Shown here one piece after another: positions 60,001 through 64,000 of a stretch of 64,000 nt of DNA. Position 1 is the first letter of the stretch, and the number at the start of each line of letters is the position of its first letter. Origin of the DNA: CAYYUA01 sp964542585 (lineage in GTDB: Bacteria; Bacteroidota; Bacteroidia; CAILMK01; CAYYUA01); the NCBI GenBank assembly GCA_964542585.1, contig CAZIUI010000003.1:113919-177918 (forward strand). Direction: 5' to 3'. Position numbers and translations under genes: made by a program. The notes under the pieces were generated by a model, which did not search any database, had not been told where the DNA came from, and worked only from the letters and a program-made list of their open reading frames with translations.

Positions 60001-63000
60001 CTATCATACCTGTGGTCGGGGTTAGGAGTTATTGCGGTACTGCCATCGCCAAACTGCCATTTCCACTTGACTAAACTGTCATAACTAACACTACTACGGT
60101 CATTGAAAGGTTTAATTGCTTTTTCACATACAGGGCTTAGTTGAAAGTCAGCATTGGGAACGCCTCCCACATCCACAAACTTCCTAGCCGTATCTTCACA
60201 ACCCCTGCTTGAACCCGCCACTTGTGTAACTTCAAAACTATCGGCATTCCCAAAAGTAAAACTCGGGTTAGCTTTGGAGCTGGAGCCGGCACTACCAAAT
60301 TTCCAATTGTATTGACTCACCGTATCCGTTGAAACAAAAGCTTGGTCTGTAAAATTGGTAGCATCTCCTAGGCAGGCGGTATCAAAAGTAAAATCAGCAG
60401 TAGGCTGTTTGAATACGGAGTCGGCCTGCGTGATGGAATCCTTGCAACCAATCTGAGATTCCCTGAATAACTGCACGTTGTAGTTGCCGGTAGAGGGAAA
60501 GCGGTGATCGGGATTAACATTATTGGAATTATCCCCATCTCCAAAACTCCAGTTTGAGACAGATAGCACACCGTTCTGGATAGTACTCTGATCGGTGTAT
60601 TGTGCTTTCTCATACTCACATACCGGAGCGGAACTTTTGAATGCCGCTGTTACGGTCTGGGGCGTTATTTGTACCGAGTCTTTTACCTTGCAGTTAAAGG
60701 CTGTGTCCGTGGCTGTTATCGTGTAGGTATTAGCGGTGTTGGTTTTCACTTTTGGACTCAGAACGGAGGTGTCACTTAAGCCCGAAACAGGCATCCAGGA
60801 TAACTGGTAATCTACTTTATTGGTAATCTTTACGGCATCCATAGCCCAATTATCCAAGCACCAAGTTACGGTACCAAAAATTCCTGACTGACAATTATCA
60901 TAGGTGCTTTGTTTCCAGCGAAAGCGAGTTGATGAAGCTTTTGCACCCTTTGGAATAGCTATTTTCACCTCCTTAAAGCCACTTTGAGAATACGTAGAGT
61001 TGGCTAACGTCTGTAGCGTGGTCCAGGTGGCACCTCCATCTGTGGAATAGTCCACACTAACAGTTTCACCACTTTCTATAGCATCGCAACCACTCGGATT
61101 TAAAAGATTATTTGACCCGGTTCCATACCTGAAATAAAAACTAAGCGTATCCGCTTTCCGGGTATCAAGATCCTTAGTGACAGCTTTTCGATCTGTTCCG
61201 TCTCCATCAAAATAAAGCGCACCACTTCCGTTTTGCGTACCACAAGTACTACCAGCCGTGCCTAAGCTAATGCTTCTCCATGACGCACTCTTAAATCCTC
61301 CATTAAAGTTATCCTCTATTAAAACCTGGGCCGTATCAGGACTAATAGTAGTTTTCAATCTTACGCTGTCTCCCTTACAAAAAGTGGAGTCGCTAAGGGT
61401 GTTAAGTTTTGGCTTAGGATCGATATCCACCGTTCTTTGGAGGCTATCCTTACAGTTGCTGGATGAATTTACGGTAAGACTGACAGTATAAGCCTTAGCA
61501 TTATTGTAAGTAAAAGACGGATTAGGTTTTGAGGAACTGACGCCAGGCTTCAGTTTCCAGTCGTAACTGGCAATGGAACCCTCAGGCTCAATCGTAGCAG
61601 TCTCAGTAAAAGAAGTTTGCAATCCCTTACAGGTATTATTAGTAGTAAAATCCGCTACCGGCTTAGGGTTTATGCGGAAGCTTTGTTTGGAAGAATCCGT
61701 GCATGCGCCACGTGTATTCACCGTTAGGGTAGCTGTATATTTTCGACCCGTGTCATAAACATGTTTAGGGTTTTTCAGGCTGCTGGAATCACTATCACCG
61801 AACTCCCATTTGTTTTGTATGATTGAGCCTTTGTTTACAGTAGATGAGTTGATAAACTCCGATGAATCCCGGCTGCAAGCGGGTACAGCGCTAAACTTAG
61901 CTTTAGGCTTTGAATCAATGGCTATCGTTTGATTTAAGGTGTCTTTACAACCGTTGGTATCGGTAATGATTAGCTGAACAGGGTAATTACCGGTATCGCC
62001 GAACTTATGTTTCGGATTCTGTAAGTCTGAAGTGTCACCATCTCCAAAATCCCAATCCCATTTATTAACTATAGCTTTTTCACTTCTGGAAGAATCCGTA
62101 AACTGTACGCTATCCAGCACACAGCCACGATTGGCTGCAAATGATGATGTTATTCGATAACTGGGATTTAAGCTTGGTAACACCCTTATGCTATCTGTTA
62201 TCGGGCAGTTGCCACTATCCTTTACTGTTACAGCATAAGCCCCTGGTTCCTGGATGTAAATAGAGTCTCCCTTATCCCCTGTACTCCAGTCATAGGTCAG
62301 GTTTGAGTCTGCACTTGCACCCTGTACAGTGGGCTTTAGCTTCAAGGAATCATCGCAGGCAACATAAGCCGTATCGCCAAGCTCCACGGTCTTGGAAGGA
62401 ACCACATTAACCACATAACCGCGTGATATGGTGGTAAAATAGGGACAGTTGTTATCCCGTAAATTAATGGTGAAAGTATTACGCTCAATTCCCTGTCCCG
62501 CCGAAGGATTAGGTGGGGTCCATGTAAACTTGCCTGTGGGAGAATTAGTAGTATCGTCAATAACGGAAAAATTTGCTCCAGAGATCGCACCATTCCAGGT
62601 CATGAACAACGAATCGTTTGGATCCGGATCGGAGGCATTTACATAAAAAGTGACAGGCTGGCCAGGACACACCGTTGTATCAAAATTTTTATTGGTGGAG
62701 TCGAAGGAACCTTTGCTATTGCTTAAACCTGGTAACTGCGGTGCATTGGGAGAACTACAATTATTCACAATAAGCTGAATATCCCTTAAAATCACGCTTT
62801 TTAGGGTACCAGACGTATCAAACTCTTCAACTTTAACACCGATTACCGAAACATCTATTTGCGAAGCATTAAAGGAAATATCCCCGGTGGCTGAATCAAT
62901 GGTGAAAGGTGTGGAGGATTTTAAAGGTTGAGAAGCTGAAAAGCCACTTTTATAAGTAACCGTACTGTTTGCACCGGTTTTGGGTGTATATAAACTATAC

Positions 63001-63605
63001 TTTAGGGAATCCCCATCCGGATCTACAGCGCCTTGGTTGTAAACAAAATCCTGCCCTTTGCAAACAAAAGCTAATGGCCTGTTAGTAAACTTAGGAACAT
63101 TATTATCCGGGAATTTTTTGTTGTTGAGCTCAGCTTCTAAGTATAGCGTTAATCCCCCAATAAGGGGCTGTTGAAGCGTGGTGATAGCATCGTTCCTTGC
63201 TGTGCTACTCCAACTAAACACCCAATCACTACATTGCGATAAGGTTACGGTATCCTTAAATATATAGCGTTCAATTCCTTTTGTGCTGCCACCATTACAA
63301 CTTGAAGTTCGGGAATTGCACACTGGAGCAATGTCTTTTCCAGTTCCGGCTACAGTATCAAGGGTTACACTCTTATTGATATTACATTTAGTTGAACTGT
63401 AATCCACCTGCTGGGTATCACTAAACGCTGCTCGATTGCCATCACAATCGAAAAAATAATTAAGCGTTATTTCGTAGCTATTACTATCGACTTTATCTAC
63501 GTGAAGATCCCCTCCTACCAAGTGAGAAGCATGCGCCGAATTTGAGGAAAAGAGGAAAAAAAGGCCTAATGCCAAGACAGGAATTATAGGTAAAGAGGTT
63601 TTCAT
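57072..63605 (-). CDS. Very large type IX-secreted PKD-repeat protein (gliding-type CHU_C sorting domain)
   Basis: 2177 residues. Signal peptide about 1-27 (SNSAHASH). The N-terminal ~400 residues form a beta-rich domain with DCDGNRAAFSDTQQVDYS, RTSSCNGGS and VDPDGDSLKYSLYTP (cadherin/Ig-like). Then come PKD domains (WDFGDGDT style): several before an inserted jelly-roll/MAM-like module near 800-970 (LIEDNFNGGFKSASW to TWCLDNWAMDAVKI) and a long run after it. Seven consecutive units start D-x-x-QCL followed by a WxFGDGD core and a xxKGCxDT end. An FN3-like part (NEGPFNQPAHRPIQLDANEG) precedes the closing type B sorting domain (FVPDAFSPNGDGYNDSF to YVITAKGADGR). It is probably a surface adhesin or gliding-associated filament exported by the type IX system. 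Confidence 0.92.
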   Translation of the reverse strand: MKTSLPIIPVLALGLFFLFSSNSAHASHLVGGDLHVDKVDSNSYEITLNYFFDCDGNRAAFSDTQQVDYSSTKCNINKSVTLDTVAGTGKDIAPVCNSRTSSCNGGSTKGIERYIFKDTVTLSQCSDWVFSWSSTARNDAITTLQQPLIGGLTLYLEAELNNKKFPDNNVPKFTNRPLAFVCKGQDFVYNQGAVDPDGDSLKYSLYTPKTGANSTVTYKSGFSASQPLKSSTPFTIDSATGDISFNASQIDVSVIGVKVEEFDTSGTLKSVILRDIQLIVNNCSSPNAPQLPGLSNSKGSFDSTNKNFDTTVCPGQPVTFYVNASDPDPNDSLFMTWNGAISGANFSVIDDTTNSPTGKFTWTPPNPSAGQGIERNTFTINLRDNNCPYFTTISRGYVVNVVPSKTVELGDTAYVACDDSLKLKPTVQGASADSNLTYDWSTGDKGDSIYIQEPGAYAVTVKDSGNCPITDSIRVLPSLNPSYRITSSFAANRGCVLDSVQFTDSSRSEKAIVNKWDWDFGDGDTSDLQNPKHKFGDTGNYPVQLIITDTNGCKDTLNQTIAIDSKPKAKFSAVPACSRDSSEFINSSTVNKGSIIQNKWEFGDSDSSSLKNPKHVYDTGRKYTATLTVNTRGACTDSSKQSFRINPKPVADFTTNNTCKGLQTSFTETATIEPEGSIASYDWKLKPGVSSSKPNPSFTYNNAKAYTVSLTVNSSSNCKDSLQRTVDIDPKPKLNTLSDSTFCKGDSVRLKTTISPDTAQVLIEDNFNGGFKSASWRSISLGTAGSTCGTQNGSGALYFDGDGTDRKAVTKDLDTRKADTLSFYFRYGTGSNNLLNPSGCDAIESGETVSVDYSTDGGATWTTLQTLANSTYSQSGFKEVKIAIPKGAKASSTRFRWKQSTYDNCQSGIFGTVTWCLDNWAMDAVKITNKVDYQLSWMPVSGLSDTSVLSPKVKTNTANTYTITATDTAFNCKVKDSVQITPQTVTAAFKSSAPVCEYEKAQYTDQSTIQNGVLSVSNWSFGDGDNSNNVNPDHRFPSTGNYNVQLFRESQIGCKDSITQADSVFKQPTADFTFDTACLGDATNFTDQAFVSTDTVSQYNWKFGSAGSSSKANPSFTFGNADSFEVTQVAGSSRGCEDTARKFVDVGGVPNADFQLSPVCEKAIKPFNDRSSVSYDSLVKWKWQFGDGSTAITPNPDHRYDSNGNYQVELTVTSNFQCKDSVIKTQPVNPNPVSSFDVPDSAQCLRSNRFKLLNNTTIDSGKLDFSWNFGDTNTSTKPAPKHTYSDTGTYAIALRVKSNPGCTDTSRGKVRVQPMPQAEFSVKDGAQCLSGNQFQFTGNSNISKGGLTEKWFFGDGDSASKNSPTHTYQSSGTYQLQLVATSNKGCRDTAKDPIRVNPKPEPSFAYSQDSAQCLKRNRYLFTSTSSINTGNLNFKWFFDDGSQQMGDSVVNRYANMGTYRVKLRARSDSGCRDSAFRKVTVHPMPDAAIGMKDSAQCLDVNRFKLQNTSSILKGNLSYQWEFGNNSKASAISPKVVYDTASDFTIRMVARSNKGCFDTAYQGVTVHPEPTAAFEVKDPAQCLGNNNFNLTDKTKLRNGVLNYKWDFGDSSSSTKANPNHRYQQVDTFPVTQIVKTGKGCLDTTKNNLYTDPMPNSRVAVNDSKQCLDPNLFNFTNNSNISTGTLNYNWFFDDTTSSNKKAPKHRYSKPGSYEPQMVAVSDSGCRDTALLQLTVAPQTNVAFSVNDSLQCKRGHLFEFTNKSNQPTSNMEYFWFFGDGNMGRSETASHQYDTTGSFKVRLATTTADGCKDTLQKTMVVKPHPDGQFSADRGCVGQELTFQDESSIIEDSISTWNYKFDDGSQASKPNPTHTFASGGSYNVQLKVTSSFSCSDTFSQKVIIYGEPSVTPVVKASTTPDGRNVLTWKPANSAIPKFYRLQRSKGDNPFKKLALVDHTVQRFADTAVNVDSHKYSYQIQLVDSCGNEGPFNQPAHRPIQLDANEGDGDPILNWSGYRGWPVRYYQVQLSKANGEGFRTIRSFDDLFPSRRQLIDTLSTLNLGQLCYRIAGVKSDPDTTVRTFSNVSCIDPTVRIFVPDAFSPNGDGYNDSFYVKGTYFTNVKIRVYNRWGEQVFEGDGKQDAWHGLYNGEKLPTGSYTYVITAKGADGRFIKRDGQVMLIR

Positions 63606-63669
63606 TGCTGAAATTTTTGTGGCTTCCGACTTGCTTAAAAAGTCGTTTCATGATCTAAGTACTCAAGAA

Positions 63670-63677
63670 CAAAAGTA
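63670..63677 (-). promoter_or_regulatory. -7 element (TACTTTTG) of the 2177-residue surface protein gene
   Basis: The minus strand reads TACTTTTG, an exact match, giving a 5' UTR of about 58 bases before the ATG at 63605. TTTAG about 17 bases upstream is a weak -33 box. Confidence 0.45.
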
Positions 63678-63824
63678 CCCTTTCTTTTTAGCTAAATTAT
63701 TATGAAAGTAAATTTTCGATATAAAAATAATTCTTTTTGTTAATCTGATAGCTTCCTTTCGAGGATGAGCTTTATCGGTGGCCAATCAATTAGCTAGACC
63801 AGGATTAAGGCCAACCATTTATTT

Positions 63825-63857
63825 TTTGCTTTAAGCTTGTCCTTAATCATACCTTTG
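63825..63857 (+). promoter_or_regulatory. Promoter of the acyl-CoA thioesterase gene
   Basis: TTTG (63825-63828), a 21-base spacer and TACCTTTG (63850-63857, exact), 19 bases before the ATG. Confidence 0.55.
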
Positions 63858-63876
63858 CTGTAAATCTAATAATTTT

Positions 63877-64000
63877 ATGAGCGAAAAAACCGTTAAACGC
63901 CCTTCCGATTCCCTTACGGTCATGAACAATTTAGTTCTGCCGAATGATACCAACACCATGGATAATCTTATGGGGGGTCGTCTTTTAGAGTGGATGGATA
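63877..64000 (+). CDS. Acyl-CoA thioesterase, hotdog fold (3' end missing)
   Basis: Only the first 41 codons are inside the window. They read MSEKTVKRPSDSLTVM, then NNLVLPNDTNTMDNLMGGRLLEWMD, which is the N-terminal hotdog motif of YciA/BFIT-type acyl-CoA thioesterases, with the active-site Asn/Asp region LPNDTN and the GGxLLxWMD helix. It continues beyond the window. Confidence 0.87.
   Translation, partial: MSEKTVKRPSDSLTVMNNLVLPNDTNTMDNLMGGRLLEWMD

Overview
The window looks like a chromosomal segment of an aerobic, probably marine or salt-adapted Bacteroidota. The signs are two very large surface proteins with type IX secretion sorting domains (one type A, one gliding-motility type B), two smaller type A cargo proteins including an Omp28-like protein, a Rho factor with a long disordered insertion, many promoters of the Bacteroidota form TAnnTTTG, and weak Shine-Dalgarno signals. 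Osmolyte-uptake genes (BCCT carrier, betaine-binding lipoprotein) suggest saline life. The order or genus cannot be read from the sequence alone. No phage, insertion sequence, CRISPR array or rRNA was seen.

Layout. 1-6.7 kb: the 3' end of a TPR-CHAT caspase-like protein cut by the window edge, a Uma2-like protein with a damaged catalytic motif, an MscS channel, a YbfF-type esterase, two small membrane proteins, a TauE/SafE exporter, a thiol peroxidase-like lipoprotein and a DsrE protein. 7-12.8 kb: tRNA-Thr(CGT) and a 1841-residue secreted FN3/PKD protein. 12.8-17.5 kb: an unusually long gap, then a three-gene redox cassette (FAD oxidoreductase, NapH/NosR-like membrane Fe-S protein, flavodoxin-fold reductase). 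17.7-27 kb: AI-2E-type permease, the YdbS/YdbT pair, a Gfo/Idh/MocA dehydrogenase, pdxH, the run cutA-CoA transferase-aroA-aroC, a 47-residue membrane microprotein, and a polyprenyl diphosphate synthase.

28.0-31.3 kb is the most interesting region. Four genes (cysM, JAMM protease, cysO, moeZ) make up the complete protein-thiocarboxylate route to cysteine known from mycobacteria. In front of them is a 26-codon leader ORF with six consecutive cysteine codons, an antiterminator strand starting one base after its stop codon, and a perfect 12-bp intrinsic terminator just before cysM. This has the layout of a classical ribosome-mediated attenuator sensing Cys-tRNA. MoeZ would charge CysO with sulfur, CysM would use CysO-thiocarboxylate to make CysO-Cys, and the JAMM protease would release cysteine, so the pathway would be switched on when its own product is scarce.

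31-64 kb: rho, the E2 subunit of a 2-oxo acid dehydrogenase complex, thyA-folA, proS, an Arg/Asn/Gln-rich lipoprotein, an outer-membrane beta-barrel, two type IX cargo proteins, a metallopeptidase, a DUF2231 membrane protein, a thioredoxin-like protein, rlmD, a lipoprotein operon with SCO and cytochrome c, a porin, the BCCT/Usp/betaine-binding group, an SF1 helicase with a partner of unknown function, a 2177-residue PKD-repeat surface protein, and the start of an acyl-CoA thioesterase cut by the right edge.
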